Below, piece after piece: positions 25,437 to 33,821 of a stretch of DNA of 48,945 nt. Under the pieces are notes generated by a model. That model had not been told where the DNA came from. It saw only the letters and a program-made list of their open reading frames with translations, and did not search any database. The translations under genes and the position numbers were made by a program. Location of the stretch: the NCBI GenBank assembly GCA_963169455.1, contig CAUJDW010000154.1:1-48945 (forward strand), given 5' to 3'. Numbering within the stretch: the first letter of the stretch is position 1; each line of letters opens with the position of its first letter. The stretch is from Bacteroidota bacterium. Its GTDB lineage: Bacteria > Bacteroidota > Bacteroidia > Chitinophagales > Saprospiraceae.

Positions 25437-26282
25437 ATGAAATATTCATTCTTTTCTCTGATACTGATCCTGGTTAGTTTCTTTAACCTGACGGCTCAGG
25501 TAGATATCATCTCCGCTGACGAATTTGTCAAGCTGACAAAAGCCAACCCCGCCATCGTTGTCGTTGACGCCAACAAGGCCGACAACTTCAAGGCCAACCA
25601 CATCAAAGGGGCCATCAATATCAACCACAACGACCTGTACCAGAAAGGGGATATCGAAGGCCTGATCCTGAGCCCGGAAGAACTGGCCGCCATCTTCGGC
25701 GCCGCCGGCATCAGCGAAACCACTCCGGTTGTGGTCTATGACGACGGCACGCAGAAATATTCTTCCCGGATTTACTGGATACTGAAATACATCGGCGCCC
25801 AGGATGTCAAGGTGCTGCACAAGGACCTCGAAGCCTGGAAAAAAGTGCGCCTGCCGCTGACCGCCCAGGTAACGCCCCTCAAGCCCGTAACCTTCACGCC
25901 AACGGTTGACGCTACGATTTTCGCTACGACGGAAGAAGTGAAATCCAAACTGGAAAGCCCTGAAGTGGTGATCGTCGACAACCGCACGGCCGACGAGTAC
26001 AATGGCGTATCCAAAAGCGAAGGGCACCTGCCCGGCGCCGTCAACCTCAACTTTGAAGACCTGCTGACGGCAAACGGCGCTTTCAAACCTGCCGAGGAAA
26101 TGAAAGCCCTCGTCGAGGCCAAAGGGCTTACTCCGGACAAGGAACTGATCTTCTACTGCCGCACCAGCGTCCGCGCCACGGTTGCATACACCGCGTTCAA
26201 AAACATCCTGGGCTATCCCAGGATCAAGGTTTATGACGGTGCTTACCTCGAGTGGGTTGCAACCAACCCGGTTGTCCAATAG
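25437..26282 (+). CDS. Periplasmic sulfurtransferase with tandem rhodanese domains
   Basis: A 281-residue protein with a signal peptide (MKYSFFSLILILVSFFNLTA, then Q). It has the two-domain layout of thiosulfate and 3-mercaptopyruvate sulfurtransferases. The first domain has Asp at the catalytic position (VYDDGTQ), as expected for the inactive half. The second has C241 in FYCRTSVRA. The Cys-Arg-Thr-Ser-x-Arg loop is closer to thiosulfate:cyanide sulfurtransferases than to mercaptopyruvate enzymes. It should move sulfane sulfur in the periplasm. It ends the forward group that begins with the rhodanese lipoprotein, and a terminator follows. Confidence 0.92.
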   Translation: MKYSFFSLILILVSFFNLTAQVDIISADEFVKLTKANPAIVVVDANKADNFKANHIKGAININHNDLYQKGDIEGLILSPEELAAIFGAAGISETTPVVVYDDGTQKYSSRIYWILKYIGAQDVKVLHKDLEAWKKVRLPLTAQVTPLKPVTFTPTVDATIFATTEEVKSKLESPEVVIVDNRTADEYNGVSKSEGHLPGAVNLNFEDLLTANGAFKPAEEMKALVEAKGLTPDKELIFYCRTSVRATVAYTAFKNILGYPRIKVYDGAYLEWVATNPVVQ

Positions 26283-26317
26283 TGAGGGTAAAAATGTAGT
26301 ATAATTAAGTTTGTGGC

Positions 26318-26358
26318 AAAAAGTCCTGTTGGCGCCCCCCGCGCCGGCAGGGCTTTTT
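26318..26358 (+). terminator. Terminator after the sulfurtransferase gene
   Basis: AAAAAGTCCTG (26318-26328) pairs with CAGGGCTTTTT (26348-26358) with one G-U pair. It works in both directions and separates the sulfurtransferase from the convergent cytochrome gene. Confidence 0.8.
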
Positions 26359-26432
26359 CCTTGGAGGCTGGCGCGATGAAAGCCCGGGCGAAGGCCATTC
26401 CCATTAAACTTTCTCTTCTCCCGGCCTCTGCG

Positions 26433-28346
26433 TTAAAACTCCGGCAGCACGCACTGCCTGCTCCTCCTTTTGATGGCGGCCTGGAAATCGTCCAGGCTTT
26501 GCAGCATTACGGAAGAGTTGTCTTTGTGGCACGTCAGGCAGGCGCCGGCTGTCAGGATGCGCTTTTGTTCGGCAATGGAGAAGGGCCGGGCATTGGGGCG
26601 GGTGGTGGAAACGCCCCGGGGAGATTGCAGGAAGCCTATCCAGGCATCCTGCGGCAGGCCGTCCTGTTCGGCATCGGCGTATTCCGGTTCGAAAACCCAG
26701 CGGCCTTTCCCTTTCCCGACAAGGTATTCCAGCTTTCCCCGCCCGTAGCCGAGGGCAAGGGGGTTGTTGTGGCAGGATTGGCAACTGCGCCCGCCGGCAT
26801 TGGTGGTATGGGGCGCGACGGGGGCAAAGAGGCGGTGGAACACCTCCACCTCATCGCGGCTCCGGCCCGGAAAATGGCTCTTGTCTATCGTCATGATCAT
26901 GCCGGGAATAAAAGCTTTGACGCGCCGGACGAGCTGGCTGTCCTGATCCATTTCCTCGACGATGCCCAGGCTTGGCGCCTCGGGGAAGAACTCGCCCAGG
27001 TATTCCTGCCACTTTCCCTTCACCTCCTTTTTGGCCAGCAGGTCGTACCCCCTGTTTTCCGGTTCAAAGGCCGTGTGGCAGCCGACGCACTGCGGCGCCC
27101 AGGCGGTGTGGCAGGCGCTGCAGCTGAGGGCGCCGTGGCCCTTTCCACGGCTGCAAAGCCCGGCAGGCGCTTTCAAAGGGTGTTTTTTGCCGGAATTTTT
27201 GCCCGTCATAAAAGGAACGCCCTGCTCGTCCAGCCGGACATTGATCATCGCTTCGCCGGAATAGCGGCCCACGACAAAGGGTGCATCGAGATCGCGCTCC
27301 CGGCGCAGGCCCAGGATTTTTTTGGACTCCACATCCAGGCTGTCGAATGGAGCTGTAGGCGGGCGGCCTGAAAAGTGGCAGTCGCCGCATTGAACCTTCA
27401 CCTGCTCTTCTTCGTGGAAATACTGCCGCCCGTCGCCCATCACTTCCCTTGCGCTGTGGCAGTCGATGCACTCCAGCCCCCCGAGGTGGTGCACATCTGC
27501 AGCGATGAATTCGAACACCCGCCGGTCACCCAGGACGCGGAAACCCTTTCTGCCGGCCACCTCTTCGGGGCTGAGCTTGGTCTCGTGCCAGCCTTCGTAG
27601 TTGGTGGAAATGCGGCCCGAACGGCTGTGGCAACCGAAACAGTGCTCATTTCCCACTTTCAGGTTGATAGCAGGATGAATGCGAAGATCCTCGGTTTTTT
27701 TTCCCTGGTGATAAATATCCCGCGCCGCCAGGGCTTCCGGGCTGTAGCCGAGGTGGCAGGCTATGCAGCCGCCTCCCCTCGACCGGTCCGTCACCGGCCC
27801 CGGCGTTTTCTTCTGGTTGCCCAGATGGCAGGAAGCGCACAACTGGCGCAGATGGGTGTCCGCCGGGCTGTCTTCCCGCAAATCCCGCACGTGGGCGTGG
27901 GCAGACAGGACATCCGATTCCCCGAAGACGAAACGGTTGACGGTGATGACGCCCGACATGGAAGCCATGAGGGAGCCTTCCACCCGCTGTGCGATATCGC
28001 TGTGGCAGTTGGCCGTACCGCAGGTCTGGTGGACGTCGGCCAGGTTGCCGGGCGTCAGCACCATACCTTCATGAGCCGCTTCTTTGCCCCATTCTCCGGC
28101 CTGCCCCAGATGGCAGGGCGAACAACCGATGGCCTGGGGGTCGTGAGCAGGCTCAAACCCCGCCATGGCGCCGTGGCAGCCCAGGCAGCTCTCCCCTTCC
28201 GCCTGCTGAACGGATGCCGCCGGCCTGTCCAGCCCGGGCATTACCGAGTCGCCGGGGAGGGCCGCCAGCAGAAACCACAGGAAGGCAGCCAGGAGCGTGA
28301 GCACCAGGAATAACAGCCGGGGACGGCGCCGCAACAGGTCAAACAT
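26433..28346 (-). CDS. Membrane-anchored multiheme cytochrome c (about 12 hemes)
   Basis: A 637-residue protein with an N-terminal hydrophobic segment (about 10-32) that is a signal or anchor. I count eleven CxxCH heme sites (CLGCH, CSPCH, CASCH, CIACH, CFGCH, CIDCH, CGDCH, CSACH, CVGCH, CQSCH, CLTCH) and one CX4CH (CGTANCH). Hemes are spread over the whole chain, with a long non-heme stretch at about 375-420. Such proteins carry electrons across the periplasm or reduce sulfur and nitrogen oxides. The start at 28346 (MFDLLRRRP) places the basic residues before the anchor; longer starts add nothing protein-like. Its divergent position from the molybdoenzyme operon suggests that it exchanges electrons with that enzyme. 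Catalysis by the cytochrome itself cannot be excluded. Confidence 0.9.
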   Translation of the reverse strand: MFDLLRRRPRLLFLVLTLLAAFLWFLLAALPGDSVMPGLDRPAASVQQAEGESCLGCHGAMAGFEPAHDPQAIGCSPCHLGQAGEWGKEAAHEGMVLTPGNLADVHQTCGTANCHSDIAQRVEGSLMASMSGVITVNRFVFGESDVLSAHAHVRDLREDSPADTHLRQLCASCHLGNQKKTPGPVTDRSRGGGCIACHLGYSPEALAARDIYHQGKKTEDLRIHPAINLKVGNEHCFGCHSRSGRISTNYEGWHETKLSPEEVAGRKGFRVLGDRRVFEFIAADVHHLGGLECIDCHSAREVMGDGRQYFHEEEQVKVQCGDCHFSGRPPTAPFDSLDVESKKILGLRRERDLDAPFVVGRYSGEAMINVRLDEQGVPFMTGKNSGKKHPLKAPAGLCSRGKGHGALSCSACHTAWAPQCVGCHTAFEPENRGYDLLAKKEVKGKWQEYLGEFFPEAPSLGIVEEMDQDSQLVRRVKAFIPGMIMTIDKSHFPGRSRDEVEVFHRLFAPVAPHTTNAGGRSCQSCHNNPLALGYGRGKLEYLVGKGKGRWVFEPEYADAEQDGLPQDAWIGFLQSPRGVSTTRPNARPFSIAEQKRILTAGACLTCHKDNSSVMLQSLDDFQAAIKRRSRQCVLPEF

Positions 28347-28725
28347 GAAAGGCTTTTTTTGATTTAAGTAGTTGGACACATTTTGCAGAACAATATCCCG
28401 TCCTCTCCCGATACCTGTCGGATCAGCCGGGTAAAAACAATATAACAATATAACCCTAGCCCCAGGAAAAATGCTATTGACGCCGTATTTCCGAAGCAGT
28501 ATGAGTTACAATAAATGCGCCCAACTACCTGCATGCGTTCCGATAAGCTGGCAAAAAATACGGTTTTCCGGCTTTTCCCCTGCTTCCCAACAATATTTTT
28601 CTCACTTGAAAATATGAACACATTGACATATATCACCCTCTTCACTGACGGGCATCATTAAAGAAAAACCGCTATTCTTCTTTCTTTGCAAGCGAAGTTA
28701 TGCGATTAACCATATTTACTTCCCC
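28347..28725. other. Divergent promoter region between cytochrome and molybdoenzyme genes
   Basis: This 379-bp gap holds no gene. It must contain promoters for both strands and carries the CRP/FNR-like site described separately. I see no exact TAnnTTTG box; TATTCTTC at 28673-28680 on the forward strand is a weak candidate. Confidence 0.5.
28623..28636 (+). promoter_or_regulatory. CRP/FNR-like operator before the molybdoenzyme operon
   Basis: TTGAC-ATAT-ATCAC has the FNR form TTGAy-N4-ATCAn, about 90 bp before the ATG at 28726. TGACATATATCAC matches TGACAATTATCAC at 22897-22909 in 11 of 13 bases. A shared oxygen- or signal-responsive regulator of the CRP/FNR family is likely for both sulfur operons. 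Confidence 0.5.
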
Positions 28726-30951
28726 ATGGCAACAAGGAGAGATTTCATCAAAATTTCAGCGCTCGGCATCGGAGGCGCCACCCTTGGGGCGGGCGCATTT
28801 AACCTGCTGAAAGGCTCCGGCGCGGAACTGGCTACCACTGCAGCTTTTGCCCGTTACCCGACCTACTGCGAGGTGTGTTTCTGGAAATGCGCCGGCTGGT
28901 CGTATGTGGACGAACAGGGAAAACTGTTAAAGGTGGAAGGCCATGCCGATGACCCCCACTGCAGCGGCAGGCTCTGCCCACGGGGCACCGGCGGCATCGG
29001 CATGTACTACGACGAAGACCGCCTCACCACGCCCCTGATCCGGGTTGAAGAAAACGGCCGGCAGGCCTTCCGAAAGGCCTCCTGGGATGAAGCCCTGGGT
29101 ATGGTAGCCGACAAAATGAAAGCCATAGCCGGCTCGCACGGGCCGGAAAGCATGGCGCTGTTCAACCACGGCTCTTCCGGGCATTATTTCACCCATCTCC
29201 TTAAGGCGTACGGCTCCTCCAACGTGGTTGCGCCCTCCTACGCCCAATGCCGAGGGCCACGGGAGGCCGGCTGGATCGCCACCTTTGGCACATCGGTCGG
29301 CACGCCGGAACCCACCGACATCCGCGATACGCGCTGCCTGGTGCTGATCGGTTCCCACCTGGGCGAGAATATGCACAACGGGCAGGTGCAGGAAATGTCG
29401 GACGCCATCGACAACGGCGCCGACATCATCACGGTTGACCCGCGCTATTCCACGGCCGCCAGCAAATCGCGTTACTGGCTGCCCATCAAGCCGGCCACCG
29501 ACCTTGCCCTGCTGCTGGCCTGGATACACGTGATCATTTATGAGGAACTCTACGACAAAGACTACGTAGAGCGCTATACTTACGGACTGGACCGCCTGAA
29601 GCAGCACGTCCGTAGGATGACGCCGGAATGGGCCTACGGCATCACGACGATCAGGCCCGAGGCCATCCGCGAAACAGCCAGGTTGATGGCCAGCGCCGCG
29701 CCGGCTACTATTGTGCACCCCGGGCGCCACGTCACCTGGTACGGCGACGACAGCCAGCGCTCCAGGGCTATCGCCATACTCAATGCCCTGCTCGGAAGCT
29801 GGGGCCGCCGGGGTGGTTTCTACTTTCCGGAAAGCGCCAGCCTTCCGGAATTCCCGAGCCCGGAATATCCTAAACCCAAATGGTCGTGGAAGGACACTCT
29901 CGACGGGCGCTATCCCCTGGCCAGTATGGGCGTGACCAATACCGTCATCGAAGCTTCGATCGCTTCCCCCGAAAAAGAGGCCCGCATCAAAGGCTGGATC
30001 GTCACCGGCACCAACCTGCCGCTGGCAATCCCCGACAAAGCCCAGCTCGAACGGGCCATGCAATCGCTCGGCCTGCTCGTCGTGATCGACACCATGCCGA
30101 TGGAAATAACAGGTTACGCCGATATCGTACTCCCGGAATGTACCTACCTGGAACGGTACGATGAGGTGCGCACCTCTCCCTATCGCGAGCCTTCGCTGGC
30201 CCTGCGCATGCCGGCCATTGCACCCACCGGTGACTCCAAACCCGCCTGGTGGATTGCAAAACAGCTGGGTGAAAAACTGGGCCTGAGCGAATATTTCGCC
30301 TACAAGGATTACACCGAAGTGCTCGACTGGCAACTTCGGCAGGTGGGCAGCTCCCTGGAGGAAATGCAGCGGGCCGGGGTGAAGATGATCCCGCGCAAAA
30401 CACCGCTCTATCTCAAAGAAGGCGAAGCCTTCCAGTTCGGCACCAACACCGGCAAGATCGAGCTGTACGCCACCGAATTCGAAAAATATGGTTTCGACCC
30501 CCTGCCCAATTACGTGGCGCACCCGGAACCGCCCAAAAACTACTACCGCCTCAATTACGGCAGGGCGCCCATGCACACCTTCAGCCGCACCGCAAACAAC
30601 CCGAACCTGACGGACCTGATGGATGAAAACAAACTCTGGGTCAACCCGAAAGTCGCCAAAATATGGGGGCTGGAAAACGATCAGGAAATATGGTTGAAAA
30701 ACCAGGACGGCATCGTGAGCAACTTCCCCATCAAGGTGCGCATAACGGAACGCATACGCTGGGATTCGGTTTATATGGTGCACGGTTTCGGGCATAGCCG
30801 CAAGGAGCTCACGCGCTCCTACGGCAAGGGAGCCTGCGATGCCGAGATGATCACCAGGCCAATGACCGACCCCATCATGGGGGGCACCGGCATGCGGGGC
30901 AATTTCGTGACATTCTTATTGGAAAAACCTGAAAAAGCCGTCGAATCATGA
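28726..30951 (+). CDS. Molybdopterin oxidoreductase, PsrA/PhsA-type catalytic subunit
   Basis: A 741-residue periplasmic enzyme with a Tat signal (TRRDFIK at 3-9, then a hydrophobic stretch). A 4Fe-4S cluster is held by C48, C51, C55 and C84. C175 in SYAQCRGPREAG sits where the molybdenum ligand Cys is found in polysulfide and thiosulfate reductases. The sequence PTYCEVCFWKCAGW is typical of the Psr/Phs branch of the DMSO reductase family. The gene overlaps the ferredoxin gene by 4 bp and is followed by a membrane subunit gene, giving a complete three-subunit complex. Substrates could be polysulfide, thiosulfate or tetrathionate, and the direction of the reaction is not fixed by sequence. The rhodanese genes around it favour sulfur compounds. 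Confidence 0.92.
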   Translation: MATRRDFIKISALGIGGATLGAGAFNLLKGSGAELATTAAFARYPTYCEVCFWKCAGWSYVDEQGKLLKVEGHADDPHCSGRLCPRGTGGIGMYYDEDRLTTPLIRVEENGRQAFRKASWDEALGMVADKMKAIAGSHGPESMALFNHGSSGHYFTHLLKAYGSSNVVAPSYAQCRGPREAGWIATFGTSVGTPEPTDIRDTRCLVLIGSHLGENMHNGQVQEMSDAIDNGADIITVDPRYSTAASKSRYWLPIKPATDLALLLAWIHVIIYEELYDKDYVERYTYGLDRLKQHVRRMTPEWAYGITTIRPEAIRETARLMASAAPATIVHPGRHVTWYGDDSQRSRAIAILNALLGSWGRRGGFYFPESASLPEFPSPEYPKPKWSWKDTLDGRYPLASMGVTNTVIEASIASPEKEARIKGWIVTGTNLPLAIPDKAQLERAMQSLGLLVVIDTMPMEITGYADIVLPECTYLERYDEVRTSPYREPSLALRMPAIAPTGDSKPAWWIAKQLGEKLGLSEYFAYKDYTEVLDWQLRQVGSSLEEMQRAGVKMIPRKTPLYLKEGEAFQFGTNTGKIELYATEFEKYGFDPLPNYVAHPEPPKNYYRLNYGRAPMHTFSRTANNPNLTDLMDENKLWVNPKVAKIWGLENDQEIWLKNQDGIVSNFPIKVRITERIRWDSVYMVHGFGHSRKELTRSYGKGACDAEMITRPMTDPIMGGTGMRGNFVTFLLEKPEKAVES

Positions 30952-31481
30952 GATACGCCATGGCCATCGATACGAAAAAATGCGTCGGCTGCAGCGACTG
31001 CGTCGTAGCCTGCCAGATCGAGAACAAGGTGCCGACGGGCTACTGCCGCGATTGGGTGACGGAAACCGTCTACGGGGCCTACCCCCAGCTGGAACTGGAA
31101 CTGCGGTCCGAGCGCTGCAACCACTGCGACAACGCCCCCTGCGTGCGCTGCTGCCCCACCGGAGCAAGCTACATTGCGGAAGGCGGCGTGGTGCTCGTGG
31201 AGGCCAGCAAGTGCATCGGCTGCGGCGCATGCATCGAGTCATGCCCCTACGACGCCCGCTATTCCCACCCCGACGGTTACGTCGACAAGTGCACCTTCTG
31301 CATCCATCGGGTGCGCGAGGGCCTGCAGCCGGCCTGCGTAGCCGTCTGCCCCACCAAATGCATGTATTTCGGTGACCTGGACGACCCCTCCAGCGACATC
31401 TCGAAGTTGCTCAAAACCCGGAAATACAAAGTACTGGCGCCGGAGGCCGGAACCAAACCTCAGGTGTATTACCTCCTCTGA
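30948..31481 (+). CDS. Four-cluster ferredoxin subunit (PsrB/NrfC-like)
   Basis: A 177-residue iron-sulfur protein with four cysteine groups for [4Fe-4S] clusters: CVGCSDCVVAC near the start, CNHCDNAPCVRCC, CIGCGACIESC, and CTFCIHRV with CVAVCPTKC near the end. It passes electrons between the molybdenum subunit and the NrfD-like membrane subunit. Its start codon overlaps the stop of the previous gene (ATGA), a sign of translational coupling. It has no signal peptide of its own, so it should leave the cell with the Tat-exported catalytic subunit. Confidence 0.93.
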   Translation: MRYAMAIDTKKCVGCSDCVVACQIENKVPTGYCRDWVTETVYGAYPQLELELRSERCNHCDNAPCVRCCPTGASYIAEGGVVLVEASKCIGCGACIESCPYDARYSHPDGYVDKCTFCIHRVREGLQPACVAVCPTKCMYFGDLDDPSSDISKLLKTRKYKVLAPEAGTKPQVYYLL

Positions 31482-31513
31482 GGTTCTTTTAACAAACAAA
31501 ACTGACCACTATC

Positions 31514-32455
31514 ATGAATGAGGAGATCATAATCAGCGGAAGGAATATTCCCCACATCGACCCGCACCTCAACCTCTGGCACTGGCCCATTCCGGTGTAT
31601 CTCTTCCTCGGAGGCCTGGCGGCGGGCATTCTCTTCTTCGCTTCTCTGTACACAATCCTGGGCAAGGAGAAGGAACTGCCCACAGCGGTAAAATGGTCCA
31701 CCTTCGTGGCGCCCTTCGCGCTGGTATTCGGGCTGTTCTTCCTGTTCATCGACCTGAAACACCAGTGGTATTTCTGGCGGCTTTACCTGACGCTGCGCAT
31801 AGAATCCCCCATGTCGTGGGGCGCCTGGGTGCTCATGGCCATTACCCCCCTGTCGTTCATCTGGGCGGCGGCCTATCTGCGGGAACTGATCCCCTCCTGG
31901 GACTGGAAGCTGGGCATACTGAACCGCTTTGAACAATGGGTGCAGGGCCACCGCAAACTGCTGGCCTGGATGATGATCCTGCTCTCCGTGGTGCTGGGCA
32001 TCTACACCGGCATCCTCCTCTCGGCATTCAATGCCCGCCCGCTATGGAACACCGCTCTGCTGGGGCCCTTGTTCCTGGTATCGGGCTTGTCAACCGGAGC
32101 CGCAACGATCCTCTGGATGTCGCGCCATAAGGAGGAACGAAAACTGTTCAGCCGCATCGACATCCTGCTCATTGCCATTGAGTTGTTCTTCATCGTCCAC
32201 CTTTTCATGGGCTTCCTTGCCGGCCCGGCGGTCCAACTGGAGGCTGCCGAACTTTTCCTGGGCGGCAAATTTACTTTGCCATTCTGGGGTTTGGTCGTAT
32301 TTTCAGGGCTGGCCCTGCCGGCATTCCTGGAATGGCTGGAGCTTAGGGGCCGGAAAATCCCGGCTGCGATCCCGGCCATCCTCATCCTCATCGGCGGGCT
32401 GGCCTTCCGCATCATCATGGTGGAGGCCGGAGAAATGACGCGCTACCTGTATTGA
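31514..32455 (+). CDS. nrfD: NrfD/PsrC-type membrane subunit (quinone-reactive)
   Basis: A 313-residue membrane protein with about eight hydrophobic segments. It begins with the NrfD-family pattern HWPIPVYLFLGGLAAGILFF near residues 23-42. These subunits anchor the complex, exchange electrons with menaquinone and may couple this to the proton gradient. It lies 32 bp after the ferredoxin gene and 41 bp before the first of two rhodanese-fold lipoprotein genes, and so belongs to the same operon. Subunit assignment rests on family pattern and position. Confidence 0.9.
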   Translation: MNEEIIISGRNIPHIDPHLNLWHWPIPVYLFLGGLAAGILFFASLYTILGKEKELPTAVKWSTFVAPFALVFGLFFLFIDLKHQWYFWRLYLTLRIESPMSWGAWVLMAITPLSFIWAAAYLRELIPSWDWKLGILNRFEQWVQGHRKLLAWMMILLSVVLGIYTGILLSAFNARPLWNTALLGPLFLVSGLSTGAATILWMSRHKEERKLFSRIDILLIAIELFFIVHLFMGFLAGPAVQLEAAELFLGGKFTLPFWGLVVFSGLALPAFLEWLELRGRKIPAAIPAILILIGGLAFRIIMVEAGEMTRYLY

Positions 32456-32496
32456 TAAAAATATCAGGATTCGATCATTCAATTAAGCTTTGAAAA

Positions 32497-33150
32497 ATGA
32501 AAACGTTCTGGTTACCGGGCATCCTCTTTCTGCTGCTTTCGGCAGGCTGCTCCAATGGTTCGGAAGGGCCGCAAACGGGAGCGCCTCCGGAAAAAATACT
32601 GTCCAACCTTGGGGAGGAAAACCGCTTTTTCAGCATAGAGAAGGCCGCCCACATGCTCATAGCCCACGACCCCAGCCTGTTGCTGGTTGACGTCCGCTCC
32701 CACGAAGAGTTCGACGCCTTCAGCCTGCCGGACGCCATCAATATACCCCTGGAGCACTTCGCATCAGAAGAATCCAGGAACCAACTGGATTGCGAACGCT
32801 ACGCCATCCTCTTTTTCTCCAACAGCAGCGTCAAGGCGGAACAGGCCTGGATGCTGGCGCGCCGCATGGGCTGCGACAACGCCTACATCCTGAAGGGCGG
32901 GCTGAAAGCCTGGGCCGAAGGCATCATCAAGGCCTCTCCGCCCCCGGAAACGGCATCGGCCAGGGAAATCGAACTTTATCAACTGCAGCTGGCCGCCCGC
33001 AAATATTTCATCGGCTCCAGCAAAGCACTGGAACCGGAGCCTTACGTTGAGCCGGCCCCCGCCCCCGTTAAAGCAGAAAAAAGGAAAAGGATCGAAACCA
33101 CGCCCAAAGCCGAACCCAAACCGGCCGCGCCGGAAGAAGAGGGTTGCTAA
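32497..33150 (+). CDS. Rhodanese-fold lipoprotein, catalytic Cys replaced by Ser, C-terminal Cys
   Basis: A 217-residue lipoprotein with the lipobox LSAGC (Cys18). The rhodanese fold spans about 45-145: LLLVDVRSHEEFDAF and NAYILKGGLKAWAEG are the flanking family motifs. The catalytic loop reads FFSNSSVK, with S108 in place of the sulfur-carrying Cys. After the fold comes a flexible Pro/Ala/Lys/Glu tail (about 180-212), and the protein ends in Glu-Glu-Glu-Gly-Cys. The next gene has the same design and the same last five residues. Its position after the NrfD-like subunit suggests it serves the molybdoenzyme. The terminal Cys on a flexible arm could carry sulfur much as the C-terminal Cys arm of DsrC does; this is inference. 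Confidence 0.88.
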   Translation: MKTFWLPGILFLLLSAGCSNGSEGPQTGAPPEKILSNLGEENRFFSIEKAAHMLIAHDPSLLLVDVRSHEEFDAFSLPDAINIPLEHFASEESRNQLDCERYAILFFSNSSVKAEQAWMLARRMGCDNAYILKGGLKAWAEGIIKASPPPETASAREIELYQLQLAARKYFIGSSKALEPEPYVEPAPAPVKAEKRKRIETTPKAEPKPAAPEEEGC

Positions 33151-33169
33151 ATCATCAAAACCGTAAAGC

Positions 33170-33808
33170 ATGAAAAATATCCCCGCTTCTTACACCATAC
33201 TCGCCTGTTTGCTGGCCCTTTCAGCCTGGTCGTGCAAACGCACCACCGCCGACACCTATCAGCTATCGGTAGAGGAAACACTGGAAACGCTCCGGAAAGG
33301 AGACTGCAAAGTATCGCCGGAGGAGGGCAGGCAACTGCTGGAAAAGCGGGGTGAGGGAACCGTCTTTATTGACCTCCGCTCCGAGTCGGAATACGTGCTT
33401 GGAAAACTGGAAGGCGCCATCAATATTCCTACGCCATATATCCTGGATAAAGAGAACCTCAAGCTCTTCTCCAACGAAAGCACAACCTTTATCCTCTACG
33501 GAAAAGACGAAGCCCAGGCCAATGGCCCCTGGATGTTGCTGCGCCAGCTGGGCTACCGGAATGTAAAACTGCTGGAAGGCGGGTACGCCTGGCAGATGGA
33601 CACCCGCCCTTATCTCGCGCCGGAAAAAGCGGCTTACGATTATGCAGCCCTCATGGCTGCTGCAACCAAAGAGGATAAGGAGGCGGAAGAAGCTACGCGC
33701 CCCACGGCGCCGGCAGCGCCTGTGGCGGCCAAACCTGCTCCTAAACAAATCACACCCCAGAAGAAAGAAGCGCCAAAAGCCGCGCCACAAGAGGAGGAGG
33801 GCTGCTGA
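33170..33808 (+). CDS. Rhodanese-fold lipoprotein without catalytic Cys, C-terminal Cys
   Basis: A 212-residue lipoprotein with the lipobox SAWSC (Cys22). The rhodanese fold lies at about 48-152, with TVFIDLRSESEYVLGK and NVKLLEGGYAWQM. The active-site loop reads LYGKDEAQ, so Gly111 replaces the Cys. A second Cys in the fold region (C46) precedes the domain. The tail (about 165-207) is rich in Ala, Pro and Lys and ends in Glu-Glu-Glu-Gly-Cys, exactly as in the gene before. It is the last gene of the operon and converges with the PhaE-like gene. A structural or sulfur-carrier role beside the molybdoenzyme fits; enzymatic rhodanese activity is not expected. Confidence 0.88.
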   Translation: MKNIPASYTILACLLALSAWSCKRTTADTYQLSVEETLETLRKGDCKVSPEEGRQLLEKRGEGTVFIDLRSESEYVLGKLEGAINIPTPYILDKENLKLFSNESTTFILYGKDEAQANGPWMLLRQLGYRNVKLLEGGYAWQMDTRPYLAPEKAAYDYAALMAAATKEDKEAEEATRPTAPAAPVAAKPAPKQITPQKKEAPKAAPQEEEGC

Positions 33809-33821
33809 GGCCCGCCTCTCA

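Noticed and set aside
28927-30795. Reverse-strand open frame of 622 codons opposite the molybdoenzyme gene
   Set aside because: It is the complement of a strongly conserved forward gene in GC-rich DNA; its composition is not protein-like.
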